Below, in pieces: positions 26,391 through 34,967 of a stretch of DNA of 64,000 bases. Source of the DNA: Verrucomicrobiota bacterium (GTDB taxonomy: Bacteria > Verrucomicrobiota > Verrucomicrobiia > Limisphaerales > JADLHS01). The stretch lies in assembly GCA_029573725.1 (NCBI GenBank), contig JAKQDQ010000178.1, forward strand, positions 186,001 to 250,000. Reading direction: 5' to 3'. Position numbers and translations under genes: made by a program. The notes below the pieces were generated by a model, which was given only the letters and a program-made list of their open reading frames with translations, was not told where the DNA came from and ran no database searches. Numbering within the stretch: position 1 is the stretch's first letter; the number at the start of each line of letters is the position of its first letter.

Positions 26391-27158
26391 ATGTTGATGC
26401 GGATTAGCCTGATCGTTGCCATTATCGCCGGACTGGCGGCTGGCGGCCTGGGTTTCGTGAAAGTCAAGGAGAAGATCGACGGCGTCGTGGCCGAGCGCAA
26501 TGACTGGAACCACCGTTTTGTCCAGACCGACGCCGAACTGACGGAAACCAAGGGCACACTGGCCAAGACGGAAAAGGAATTGAGCACCACCAAGGATGCG
26601 CTGGTCAAGTCGGAACAGGAGCGCACGGCGGCGGTGAGCGAGGCGGAGGCCCTGACCAGGAAATCGAACGAGCTGAACGAAAAGCTGGCGCAAACCATCC
26701 GCGAGCGCGATGATGCCAGTGCCAAGCTCGCCTCCTACGAAGCCACTGGTTTCAGCCCCCCGCAAATTCTCGCCTTGGGCAAGCAATTGCAGGAAGCCCG
26801 GGAGGAATACGAGGTGTCATTGGCGGAAAAGAAGATCATCGAAAGCGAATTGGATAAAACCAAGGAGCGGCTGGCCAAGCTGATTGATCCGGATCACGTC
26901 GTGCGAATGAAGGCGGACATGCGCGGCAAAGTGCTGGTCGCCGATCCGAAATGGGAGTTCGTAGTGCTGGATGTCGGCGAGGCGGAAGGCGCCAAACTGG
27001 ACGGCGAACTGCTCGTCAGCCGCGGTGGCCGCCTGGTGGCCAAGGTGATTATCCGGGAGGTGCAGAAGGATCGGGCCATTGCCAACCTGCTGCCAGGCTG
27101 GAAATTGGCCGATGTCGCGGAGGGGGACCAGGTGATTCCCGCCAACCCGGAGTCGTGA
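26391..27158 (+). CDS. Membrane-anchored coiled-coil protein with an MreC-like C-terminal domain
   Basis: 255 residues: an N-terminal membrane helix (SLIVAIIAGLAAGGLGFV), a coiled coil at about 25-165 with heptads such as ELTETKGTLAKTEKELSTTK, and a beta-rich tail: GKVLVADPKWEFVVLDVGEA then LLVSRGGRLVAKVIIREVQK. The tail resembles the second beta domain of the shape protein MreC. It may act as an envelope scaffold (inference). The following lipoprotein gene overlaps its stop by GTGA, so they are a pair. Confidence 0.7.
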   Translation: MLMRISLIVAIIAGLAAGGLGFVKVKEKIDGVVAERNDWNHRFVQTDAELTETKGTLAKTEKELSTTKDALVKSEQERTAAVSEAEALTRKSNELNEKLAQTIRERDDASAKLASYEATGFSPPQILALGKQLQEAREEYEVSLAEKKIIESELDKTKERLAKLIDPDHVVRMKADMRGKVLVADPKWEFVVLDVGEAEGAKLDGELLVSRGGRLVAKVIIREVQKDRAIANLLPGWKLADVAEGDQVIPANPES

Positions 27159-27328
27159 AGATTCGGAAACTGCTTCATCACAGCACAAGCCTACTGCTTC
27201 TGCTGGTCTGCATCCTGACCTTGGCTGGCTGTGCCACTGCCGAGCCGGACAACTTGTCGGTCCGGCCTTGGAACGCCCCGCAAGGGTGGGAAAATGGCCT
27301 GCCCAGCGGATTAATGGAAGGGCGTTGA
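27155..27328 (+). CDS. 57-residue lipoprotein
   Basis: Starts with GTG inside the stop of the previous gene (GTGA). A signal peptide LLLLLVCILTLAGC gives a lipobox with the lipid Cys at residue 25. The mature part is only about 33 residues and contains VRPWNAPQGWENGLPSG. I recall similar tiny lipoproteins with a 'RPWN.P.GWE.GLPSG' core from Verrucomicrobia, but cannot check here. Function unknown; its coupling to the coiled-coil protein suggests a shared role at the envelope. Confidence 0.75.
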   Translation: MKIRKLLHHSTSLLLLLVCILTLAGCATAEPDNLSVRPWNAPQGWENGLPSGLMEGR

Positions 27329-27380
27329 CGGCGTATGCAGGGCCGCCGCCTGGCAGCACGGTCGGGGCGGCGTGGCGAAG

Positions 27381-28910
27381 TTATTTGGCGACTTCAATGC
27401 ACCGGACTTCCCGGATGACGGTCACCCGAATCTGGCCCGGATATTGAAGTTCCGACTCGATCTTTCCGGCGATCCGACGCGCCAGACTAAACGCCTGCTC
27501 GTCGCTGATGTTCTGAGGTTGCACGAACACGCGCAGTTCACGCCCCGCCTGCACGGCGAAACATTTTTCAACGCCAGTGAAGCCCATGCCGATGTGTTCC
27601 AGTTCCTCGATCCGTTTCAGATAAGTGGTCAAACTTTCGGATCGCGCCCCCGGGCGGGAAGCACTGATTGCGTCCGCCGCGCTCACCAACAGCCCCCAAG
27701 GACCTTCCGGGGGGACATCATTGTGATGAGAAGCGACGCAGTTAACGATAATGGAGCTTTCGCCATGGCGCCTGACCAAATCCGCTCCGACGGTGGCATG
27801 CGGGCCTTCGACCTCGTGGGTCAGGGCCTTGCCAATGTCGTGCAGCAGTCCGCCACGCCGCGCGATCTGGGCGTCCAATCCCAGTTCTGCCGCCATCAGA
27901 CCGGCCAATTGCGACACCTCGATTGAGTGGTCAAGCTGGTTTTGGGCAAAGCTTTGCCGGAAGAACAGCTTGCCAAGATGCTTGATCAGCTCGGGATCCA
28001 GGAGCGTCACCCCGGCGCGCGCCGCAGCTTCCTCGCCTTTGCGAATGATGGTCTCCTCCATCTCCGACTTGACCTCTTGCACCGCCTCCTCGATGCGGGT
28101 GGGATGAATGCGCCCATCCTGGATCAAACGCAGCATCGCCTCGCGCGCGATTTCCCGACGCACCGGGTCGAATGCCGACAGGGTCACCGCCCCAGCTTCA
28201 TCGTCAATCAACACGGTAACGCCGGTGGCATTTTCAAACGCGCGGATGTTCCGCCCCTCGCGCCCAATAATGCGGCCTTTGATTTCCGAGTTTTGAAGGA
28301 TGATGGTGGCCGAGGAACAGGCAATGGCTTGATTGCCCGCATAACGCTGGATGGCCGTGATGATAATTTTGCGGGCCTTCTCCTCGGCGCGCGCCCGGGC
28401 GTCCTCCAGAATGTGACGGGAAATGTTGGCGGCATCCGCAAGCGATTCCTGCTCCACTTCCTTGAGAAACTGCGCCCGGGCGGCTTCGCCACTGACGCCC
28501 GAGAGTTTTTCCAATTGCTGCCGGCGCTGCTCCGTAAGCCGGTGCAGTTCCAGGTGCTGCTGCTCCAATTCAGCATGTTTCCGTTCCAGCGCCTCCCGCT
28601 GTTGCCGGGTCTGCTCCTCCGATTGCAGCAACCGGTTCAACTGGGTGTTGAGCAGCGCCTCGCGTTCCGCCAGGTATTTTTCGCGCTGATCCAATTCCTG
28701 GCGCTGGGCCGCGGCGGCCTGGTCGGTTTGCGCCTGGATGCGGGCCAGCTCCTGGCGCGCGGCCGCTCGTTCCGTTTCCAGCGCGCGAGCAGACTCGAGC
28801 TGGTGCTGGGTGAGGTGTTGGCGATGTCTGGACTTGAGCAGCGTCGCACCGACAGCCGCCCCCGCGGCGCCACACGCCAGCATGCCCAAGATATTCCAGA
28901 CCAAACTCAT
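27381..28910 (-). CDS. rny: Ribonuclease Y
   Basis: 509 residues, usual length. It is a membrane-bound endoribonuclease that starts mRNA decay. The order is an N-terminal membrane helix (LGMLACGAAGAAVGATLL), a coiled coil at about 25-190, a KH domain with GRIIGREGRNIR at about 210-220, an HD domain with LLHDIGKALTHEVEGPHA, then the conserved C terminus. The HD residues that bind metal are present. Convergent with the 57-residue lipoprotein gene, and followed upstream (18 bases) by the cyclo-ligase gene on the same strand, which may be cotranscribed. Confidence 0.94.
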   Translation of the reverse strand: MSLVWNILGMLACGAAGAAVGATLLKSRHRQHLTQHQLESARALETERAAARQELARIQAQTDQAAAAQRQELDQREKYLAEREALLNTQLNRLLQSEEQTRQQREALERKHAELEQQHLELHRLTEQRRQQLEKLSGVSGEAARAQFLKEVEQESLADAANISRHILEDARARAEEKARKIIITAIQRYAGNQAIACSSATIILQNSEIKGRIIGREGRNIRAFENATGVTVLIDDEAGAVTLSAFDPVRREIAREAMLRLIQDGRIHPTRIEEAVQEVKSEMEETIIRKGEEAAARAGVTLLDPELIKHLGKLFFRQSFAQNQLDHSIEVSQLAGLMAAELGLDAQIARRGGLLHDIGKALTHEVEGPHATVGADLVRRHGESSIIVNCVASHHNDVPPEGPWGLLVSAADAISASRPGARSESLTTYLKRIEELEHIGMGFTGVEKCFAVQAGRELRVFVQPQNISDEQAFSLARRIAGKIESELQYPGQIRVTVIREVRCIEVAK

Positions 28911-28928
28911 TTCAGGACCGGCGCGGCG

Positions 28929-29498
28929 CTAGGTCTTAATCCAGCGCGTCGGTGTCAAAATGCAATCCAATACGACATCGTGAGGTTCAACGGGGACGGC
29001 GGGAACCAACTGCTCATCAAACGCCACCCCGCATTTTGTGCCTCGCGTTGCTGCCAGCAGCCGGTCGTAAAAGCCCTTGCCACGGCCCAACCGCCGGCCC
29101 TGCGAGTCAAAGGCTACCCCAGGCACCAAGAGCAAGTCCAGTTGGTTCAGCGAAATTTCCGGACAACTCGGCGCCCCCTCCCGGATCCCGAATTTGCCCG
29201 GGACGACATCGTGCACAGGATCATTGATGCGGCGGGCGACGTAGCCTTTCAAATGGGGGACATAGCCAGGTAGGGCACAGATCTTGTTTTGAGCAAGCGC
29301 CAGCTCCAGCAAAGGCCAGACGTCTGGCTCGTCAGTCCGCGGGGCAAAAAACAACACCGTGCCCGCCTCCTGCCAGATCCTCGTTTGTTTGAGCCGGTCG
29401 CAAAGGCTGGTCCCCGCCTGCATCGGAGGCGAAATCTCCGCGCACCGCGCGCGCGCCTGCCGCCGCAACGCCGCTTTGGCCTGTCGCAAATCACTCAT
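28929..29498 (-). CDS. 5-formyltetrahydrofolate cyclo-ligase
   Basis: 189 residues. It converts 5-formyl-THF to 5,10-methenyl-THF using ATP. Motifs: AKAALRRQARAR at the N terminus, VLFFAPRTDEPDVWPLL, LLLVPGVAFDSQGRRLGRGKGFYDRLL with the GRGKG(F/Y)YDR signature, and ending VLDCILTPTRWI. It is transcribed leftward toward rny and diverges from the HTH gene at 29615. It is the folate partner of metF further right. Confidence 0.92.
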   Translation of the reverse strand: MSDLRQAKAALRRQARARCAEISPPMQAGTSLCDRLKQTRIWQEAGTVLFFAPRTDEPDVWPLLELALAQNKICALPGYVPHLKGYVARRINDPVHDVVPGKFGIREGAPSCPEISLNQLDLLLVPGVAFDSQGRRLGRGKGFYDRLLAATRGTKCGVAFDEQLVPAVPVEPHDVVLDCILTPTRWIKT

Positions 29499-29577
29499 CG
29501 CGATGGGGGACCGGGCGGCCGTTCATTTCGGCTGCCGGATCCCGGCGGTTCGCCTGGCGGACCGGATGTTTCCTGCA

Positions 29578-29607
29578 TTGCCAAGTTCCCTCAAAACCCG
29601 TTAGAAA
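29578..29607 (+). promoter_or_regulatory. Possible sigma-70 promoter giving a nearly leaderless transcript
   Basis: TTGCCA at 29578-29583 and TAGAAA at 29602-29607, spacing 18. The expected start of transcription falls almost on the ATG at 29615, which also lacks a Shine-Dalgarno site. Moderate to weak match. Confidence 0.35.
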
Positions 29608-29614
29608 TAGCGTG

Positions 29615-30121
29615 ATGTCAACGGTCGCTGAACAATTACGCACCGCACGTGAAGCCCGGAAGCTTTCGATCAATGAGGTGGCGGAAATCACCAAAATCCG
29701 CACTGATCATATTCGGGCGCTCGAAGATGGCAACTTCGATCTGTTTGCCGCGCCAGTGTACATCCGCGGCTTTACCCGCACCTACGCCACGCTCTTGAAA
29801 CTGGATGTGCCCGAGGTCATCAGAACCCTGGAACAGGAACTCGGGCGCACGGAGAAATTCGCCGAGCCGCCGGCCTTGTCCGACCCCGACAACAGCCTCG
29901 TCAACTTTGTCACGCTCCAGCTCTCGAAACTCAACCTGCATCGCCGCGAACTGTTCATCGTTGCGTTGATCGTCGTCGCAGTGATCGTGATGATGGTTGT
30001 ACTTCGCCAGCAACGCAAACCCGTGGCGCCACCGGTCGTGCCGCCGGCGCGCGTCCAATCTGTCCCCCAGGACTCCGGCCAGACTCTGCCGCTCCCCAAT
30101 CGCACTCCCGCACGACGCTGA
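29615..30121 (+). CDS. RodZ-like helix-turn-helix membrane protein
   Basis: 168 residues. An N-terminal Cro/C1-type HTH resembles RodZ: TVAEQLRTAREARKLSINEV and YIRGFTRTYATLL. A membrane helix ELFIVALIVVAVIVMMVVL lies at about 112-131, then a short Pro-rich tail. RodZ links MreB filaments to the wall machinery; the usual large periplasmic beta domain is absent here, so this is a shortened form. ATG at 29615 chosen over the GTG directly before it. Confidence 0.82.
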   Translation: MSTVAEQLRTAREARKLSINEVAEITKIRTDHIRALEDGNFDLFAAPVYIRGFTRTYATLLKLDVPEVIRTLEQELGRTEKFAEPPALSDPDNSLVNFVTLQLSKLNLHRRELFIVALIVVAVIVMMVVLRQQRKPVAPPVVPPARVQSVPQDSGQTLPLPNRTPARR

Positions 30122-30128
30122 AGCGGAA

Positions 30129-30767
30129 TTACAGGTCATTCAAATAAAGCTGCCGGTTGCGCCAGAGATAGAGCACGCCCGAAGTGGCGGTTAACAGCAC
30201 AGTCAGCCAGAGCGTCACCAGCGCAAAACCCGGCGTCCAGGGACTGAACAAATTGTGCAGCCAGGGCCACCACTCTCCGTACGCATTCATCACCAGCAGG
30301 GCGATGATGGCCGCGATCTGCGAGATGGTTTTGTGTTTGCCATACCCCTCGGCGGCAAGCACCACATTTTTGGACGCCGCCAACAAGCGCAGCCCCGTGA
30401 TTCCCAATTCCCGCGCCACGATGATGATGACCATCCAGGCTTCGACCTTGGCGTAAACCGGATGCCCCCCCATCCTGAAGACCGCCGGCAAATCACCATG
30501 CATCAACGCATACGCGTGCCGCTCGGCCAGCGCGATGAACGCCGAACAGGTTAAAATTTTATCGGCCAGCGGATCCATCAGCACTCCAAAATTGGTGATC
30601 AAATGCCGGGCGCGGGCGATGCGACCGTCAAGAAAATCCGTAAGACTCGCCGCCGAAAAGAAGATCAACGCCAGCGTGTCGTTCCACGCGGAGCGCGAGA
30701 ACATCACCGCTAAAAACGCGCCCGTGAGAACGAAGCGCGAAATGGTCAGTTTGTTTGGAAGATTCAT
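30129..30767 (-). CDS. pgsA: CDP-diacylglycerol--glycerol-3-phosphate 3-phosphatidyltransferase
   Basis: 212 residues with several membrane helices. The CDP-alcohol phosphotransferase motif is DGRIARARHLITNFGVLMDP followed by LADK, giving the D-G-x2-A-R-x8-G-x3-D-x3-D pattern with all catalytic Asp residues. It makes phosphatidylglycerol phosphate in the inner membrane. Its ATG overlaps the rimO stop (ATGA), so it is expressed with rimO. Confidence 0.93.
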   Translation of the reverse strand: MNLPNKLTISRFVLTGAFLAVMFSRSAWNDTLALIFFSAASLTDFLDGRIARARHLITNFGVLMDPLADKILTCSAFIALAERHAYALMHGDLPAVFRMGGHPVYAKVEAWMVIIIVARELGITGLRLLAASKNVVLAAEGYGKHKTISQIAAIIALLVMNAYGEWWPWLHNLFSPWTPGFALVTLWLTVLLTATSGVLYLWRNRQLYLNDL

Positions 30768-32464
30768 GCGGGTCGGGCGATCAGATCGTAATCGGTATGA
30801 CCGATGATTTTTACGCGCGCAAACTCGCCGGCCGGCAGATCGCCCCGCAGGTACACACGCCCGTCAATATCCGGGGCATCCGCCTCGCCGCGCGCGACCA
30901 GAAATTCGCCGGCCGGCAGCCTGGGCGCAGGAACCGCATTGGCGCGAATCAACCCGTGTTCCCATGAGCTGAGGTTCGCGGCGGTGAGCTGCCTGGCGCT
31001 GGCCCGGCCTTCAATCAACACCTTGAGGGTGCGGCCCACGAATGATTCCGAGATTTCCCTGGCGATTTTATGCTGGGCGGCCATCGCCGCTTTGCGCCGC
31101 TGCTGCTTGACCCGGGCGGCAACCTGGCCGGCCATCCCTCCCGCGCGGGTCCCCATCTGCTGTGAATAGGCAAAAATCCCCAACCGTTCAAATCTGGCCG
31201 CACCAATAAAATCCACCAATTCGTCAAAGCAAGCCTTGGTCTCGCCCGGAAAGCCAACGATGAACGTTGTGCGCAGCGCGATGCCGGGAATGCCCGCGCG
31301 GATTCGCCTGAGCAAATCAATGATGTACTGTTGGGAAGTTTCGCGCCGCATGCGCTCCAGCATGTTGTCATGAATATGCTGCAGCGGAATATCCACATAA
31401 CGCGCCACTTTGGAGCACTCCCGGATGGTTTGAATCAGCTCCTCCGTCCAATGTGCGGGATGAGTATAGAGCAGCCGAATCCAAAAATCTCCGGGCAAGG
31501 CGTTCAATGCGCGCAGCAGCGTGCAAATCGTGGTCGCGTTTGCCGGCAGTGATTGGGCCGCGGCGCTGAATCGTTCCGGCGAAGAAATTGCTCGCCGATG
31601 ATCCGGGCGCAGGTCCAGACCGTAGTAGGTCGAGTCCTGGGAGATTAAATTCAGCTCCCGCACCCCGGCGGCCAGGAGCGCCCGGGCCTCTGCCACAATA
31701 TCCGTCTGCTCGCGGCTGCGGTGGGATCCCCGCATGCGGGGAATCAAGCAAAAACTGCACGGATGATTGCAGCCCTCGGCAATTTTAATGTACGCAAAGT
31801 GTTTGGGGGTCAGCCGGAAACGCGGTGTGGCATAATCCGGAATATACGTTGGCCGCGAGGTTACCTCGAGGATGGGAGCGGCAGACGCATGGAAGTATTG
31901 CCGCGCACCGTTCCCGGAGAGAACCGTCCGCGTCTTCCCGAATTTATCGGTGCCACGGAGGGATGGTTCATGCGCCTGGCCGCGTTCCCGCCGGCCTTCC
32001 AGCCGGGCAAGTTGTGCCGTAATTCGGGTCTGCCGCGCCCGGCTTGTGGGACGCCGGCCATTGATTTTTTCACTTCGATGCTGATGCGCCAGGCGAACGA
32101 TCTGGGCCACTTGCGCAACTTGGTCGATGCCCATGAACACGTCCACCTCGGGGAAGAGTTGGGGCAGCTCCTCCCGAAACCGCTGGGAAAGACAGCCCGA
32201 GACAATCAAACCCTGCTGGCGATTGCTGACTTCGCGCACCGCAGCAGACTCAAGGATGGCCTCCACACTCTCTTCCTGTGCCGAATCAATGAAGGAACAC
32301 GTATTGACGATCACCACATCCGCTTGAACCGGATCGTTGGTGACTTCAACGCCGTCTTTCAGCAGCGCGCCAAGCATGACTTCAGCGTCCACAAGATTTT
32401 TTGCACACCCCAATGAAATCAACCCGACTTTTAAGGGTTGGACAGGTATAGATGTTTCCGTCAC
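30764..32464 (-). CDS. rimO: Ribosomal protein S12 methylthiotransferase RimO with large insertions
   Basis: 566 residues, over 100 more than typical RimO (about 440). The N-terminal MTTase domain has Cys20, Cys56 and Cys91 (ISLGCAKNLVDAE, VNTCSFIDSA, VSGCLSQR). The radical-SAM motif is CNHPCSFC at 232-239. A C-terminal TRAM-like domain ends near FARVKIIGHTDYDL. Two extra segments interrupt the normal layout: residues 130-205 (very Arg-rich, between the first two domains) and residues 285-312 (within the SAM domain). It methylthiolates an Asp of S12. Coupled to pgsA by ATGA. Confidence 0.93.
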   Translation of the reverse strand: MTETSIPVQPLKVGLISLGCAKNLVDAEVMLGALLKDGVEVTNDPVQADVVIVNTCSFIDSAQEESVEAILESAAVREVSNRQQGLIVSGCLSQRFREELPQLFPEVDVFMGIDQVAQVAQIVRLAHQHRSEKINGRRPTSRARQTRITAQLARLEGRRERGQAHEPSLRGTDKFGKTRTVLSGNGARQYFHASAAPILEVTSRPTYIPDYATPRFRLTPKHFAYIKIAEGCNHPCSFCLIPRMRGSHRSREQTDIVAEARALLAAGVRELNLISQDSTYYGLDLRPDHRRAISSPERFSAAAQSLPANATTICTLLRALNALPGDFWIRLLYTHPAHWTEELIQTIRECSKVARYVDIPLQHIHDNMLERMRRETSQQYIIDLLRRIRAGIPGIALRTTFIVGFPGETKACFDELVDFIGAARFERLGIFAYSQQMGTRAGGMAGQVAARVKQQRRKAAMAAQHKIAREISESFVGRTLKVLIEGRASARQLTAANLSSWEHGLIRANAVPAPRLPAGEFLVARGEADAPDIDGRVYLRGDLPAGEFARVKIIGHTDYDLIARPA

Positions 32465-33025
32465 CGTGCAAAGCGTACGTCAAAAAAAACAGGGTGGCAA
32501 TCTTGGCGACCGACCGACAATTGATACACTCAAGAACTGTGGCGTGAATATGGAAGCCCAATCCTGCCTGGAGACCCCGCTTCGCATTCCATGTGAACAC
32601 CAAAAGAAGGTGACCGTGGTGGAGACCGCCTAACGACAGGATAACGTTCCAACCCGGGCTTCGCCTGAGGGGATACAACAGGTATTTAGCTGACGCCTGA
32701 CATGGTCGGAATTACATTCTCATAGCAGATGAAAGATTCGATTGGAGATGACGTTCATGTTAAAAATTATGACTTTTAATCTTATTTCGATTAAATGGCG
32801 ACTTTTCTAAAAGTTTCATTGCAATAGGAGTCGTCGCGTCATTGTCGTTTGTAATCGCATCACGATTCAAAGACCTGACTAGTTCTAAGAAGTTTGGAGA
32901 AACGACGTTTGTATTTTTGTTGTAACCTATTTGCTACAAGTTTGTTGTGCATTGTTTAACTTGATATACTTCTCGACTTAGCATGGGAATGTTTGCGGCT
33001 CAGAGTTTTAGATAATTTCCAAACC
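32465..33025. other. 561-base intergenic region, becoming AT-rich from about 32700
   Basis: The left part (32465-32650) has ordinary composition and only a 27-codon frame without a ribosome site. From about 32700 the DNA becomes strongly AT-rich with runs such as TTAAAAATTATGACTTTTA. No protein frame and no clear tRNA are seen. It contains the mnmG promoter at its right end. It could hold a replication origin element because mnmG follows, but I found no close TTATNCACA boxes. Confidence 0.5.
32942..32970 (+). promoter_or_regulatory. Sigma-70-type promoter for mnmG
   Basis: TTGTTG at 32942-32947, 17 bases, TATACT at 32965-32970. The -10 matches five of six consensus bases; the -35 is weak. 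It lies 55 bases upstream of the mnmG start. Confidence 0.5.
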
Positions 33026-34933
33026 ATGTTCAATTACTCTAAAGAATACGATGTAATTGTAGTTGGCGCAGGACACGCAGGAATTGAGGCCGCGTTGGCT
33101 GCAGCAAAGATCGGCGCTCAAGTGTTGCTTGTAACTTCGAATGTGGACACGGTTGGTCAAATGTCCTGCAATCCATCTATCGGTGGGTCGGCAAAAAGCC
33201 ATTTGGTCCGAGAGATAGATGCGCTCGGAGGTGAAATTGGGAGGACAACAGATATAACAGGAATTCAATTCCGGACTTTAAATAAAAGTAAGGGGCCGGC
33301 TATTTGGGCAACGCGCGCTCAATGCGACAAAAAGGCATATCAATTCCGGATGAAATGGATTTGCGAACGGCAAATAAATTTAGATTTAAAACAAGAGCAA
33401 GTCGTTTCCTTTGAAACCAAAGGCCGCAAGATTATAGGAATTACTACGGCCAACCAAACGAGATATTTAGGGAAAACGGTTATAATTACAACGGGAACAT
33501 TTCTGCACGGATTAATCCACATTGGAAAAACTCGACAAGGTGGCGGACGATCAGGAGAAATGCCGTCTATTGGAATATCTGAGTCACTAAAAGCACTCGG
33601 ATTGAATTTAAAGCGCCTAAAAACAGGAACTCCACCGCGAATTTTGAGGAGTTCGATTGATTTTTCTAAGACCGAGGAGCAACCAGGAGATACTCCACCA
33701 CCACTCTTCAGCTTCTGGCCTCATGATATGTTCCACGTGGAACAAGAGCGGATTTGTCATTGTGCCACACTGAACAATAATTTTCCGGCAACCTCGATTC
33801 TTCAGCGGGTCGGAAAGCAATTAAGTTGTTTCCTCACAAAAACAACGCCCCAGACTAAAGAGATTATCAAAGAGAATTTGCATCTGTCACCAATGTACAG
33901 TGGGCAGATCGAAGGTATTGGTCCGAGATATTGCCCATCTATTGAAGATAAAATTGTAAAGTTTTCGGAAAAGGAGACCCACCATATTTTTCTCGAACCT
34001 GAAGGAATTGAGACCGATGAGTTCTATCTAAATGGACTTTCTACGTCTCTTCCCTACCAAGTGCAGGTTCAATTAGTACGATCAGTAGTTGGATTGGAGA
34101 ATGCAGAAATACTTCGACCGGCTTATGCCGTAGAATATGATTTTGTGCCGCCGAATCAGATTTTCCCGTCTCTTGAAAGCAAAATATGCGAAAACTTGTT
34201 TTTGGCCGGTCAAATCAACGGAACTTCCGGATATGAAGAGGCTGCGGCTCAGGGCCTGATTGCCGGCATGAATGCTGCCAGACGATGCATAAATAAACCT
34301 CCGGTAATTTTAAAGCGCAATGAGGCCTATATCGGCGTCATGATTGATGACCTCATCAATGTAGAAATTAAGGAGCCGTATCGCGTATTCACGTCACGTG
34401 CAGAATATCGTTTATTGCTGCGCCAAGACAATGCTGACTTGCGCTTAAGCGAATTCGGATATGACATCGGGCTTCTGCCACGGGAACGATTTGATATCTT
34501 TCTTCGCAAGCGCAACACAATAACTCGTGAAATTGACAGATTAAATAATACGCGAATCGGATCAACTCCTCTTTCGCATCTCCTCCGCCGACCTGAAGTG
34601 AATTACCGTGATTTACCCGGTTTTGATAAGTCTCTGTCTCAAGATGTGATCGACGTAATTGAAGTCGAGATCAAGTATCAAGGGTATATTGAAAGGCAAC
34701 AGACCGAGGTACAAAAGCTTAAAAATATTGAAGGCAAACAAATTCCTAACTCGTTCAATTACGATGTGATATTAGGGTTGGGTAATGAAGCCCGTGAAAA
34801 TTTGCGGAATATACGACCGCTTTCACTTGGCCAGGCCGCCCGCGTTCCCGGTGTTTCGCCTACAGACATCGGATTAATTGCAATATGGCTTAAGCGAACC
34901 GAGGCAAGCGCGGGAGCAAGATCCGGGGACTAG
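33026..34933 (+). CDS. mnmG: tRNA uridine-34 carboxymethylaminomethyl synthesis protein MnmG (GidA)
   Basis: 635 residues. With MnmE it modifies U34 of several tRNAs; it binds FAD. N-terminal VVGAGHAGIEAALAAAKIGA binds FAD, MSCNPSIGGSAKSHLVREIDALGG and SPMYSGQIEGIGPRYCPSIEDK are family hallmarks, and GTSGYEEAAAQGLIAGMNAAR is also present. The catalytic Cys region TRAQCDKKAYQ is intact. Codon use is AT-rich and unlike neighbours. A segment around residue 235 (HDMFHVEQE) is encoded by a parS-type palindrome. The ATG at 33026 gives the standard N terminus; a TTG at 32993 is less likely. No mnmE, rsmG, parA or parB gene is adjacent. Confidence 0.95.
   Translation: MFNYSKEYDVIVVGAGHAGIEAALAAAKIGAQVLLVTSNVDTVGQMSCNPSIGGSAKSHLVREIDALGGEIGRTTDITGIQFRTLNKSKGPAIWATRAQCDKKAYQFRMKWICERQINLDLKQEQVVSFETKGRKIIGITTANQTRYLGKTVIITTGTFLHGLIHIGKTRQGGGRSGEMPSIGISESLKALGLNLKRLKTGTPPRILRSSIDFSKTEEQPGDTPPPLFSFWPHDMFHVEQERICHCATLNNNFPATSILQRVGKQLSCFLTKTTPQTKEIIKENLHLSPMYSGQIEGIGPRYCPSIEDKIVKFSEKETHHIFLEPEGIETDEFYLNGLSTSLPYQVQVQLVRSVVGLENAEILRPAYAVEYDFVPPNQIFPSLESKICENLFLAGQINGTSGYEEAAAQGLIAGMNAARRCINKPPVILKRNEAYIGVMIDDLINVEIKEPYRVFTSRAEYRLLLRQDNADLRLSEFGYDIGLLPRERFDIFLRKRNTITREIDRLNNTRIGSTPLSHLLRRPEVNYRDLPGFDKSLSQDVIDVIEVEIKYQGYIERQQTEVQKLKNIEGKQIPNSFNYDVILGLGNEARENLRNIRPLSLGQAARVPGVSPTDIGLIAIWLKRTEASAGARSGD
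33729..33744. other. parS-type ParB-binding palindrome inside mnmG
   Basis: TGTTCCACGTGGAACA, a perfect 16-base palindrome that fits the broad parS consensus TGTTNCACGTGNAACA. It is read in frame as part of MFHVEQ. ParB nucleates on such sites to segregate chromosomes, and they usually lie near the origin. It is the only such site I saw in the window. Confidence 0.8.
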
Positions 34934-34967
34934 TTAATAAAATAGTCCGATACAAGTGATTTAGTGA

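Noticed and set aside
27927-29273. 448-codon rightward frame opposite rny and the cyclo-ligase gene
   Set aside because: Spans two real genes on the other strand; no start signal or motif.
32550-32633. 27-codon frame in the intergenic region before mnmG
   Set aside because: No ribosome site and no recognisable sequence; kept only as part of the gap.
32700-33025. DnaA boxes for an origin
   Set aside because: Only loose matches (for example TGTGCATTG) were seen; none within one base of TTATNCACA.
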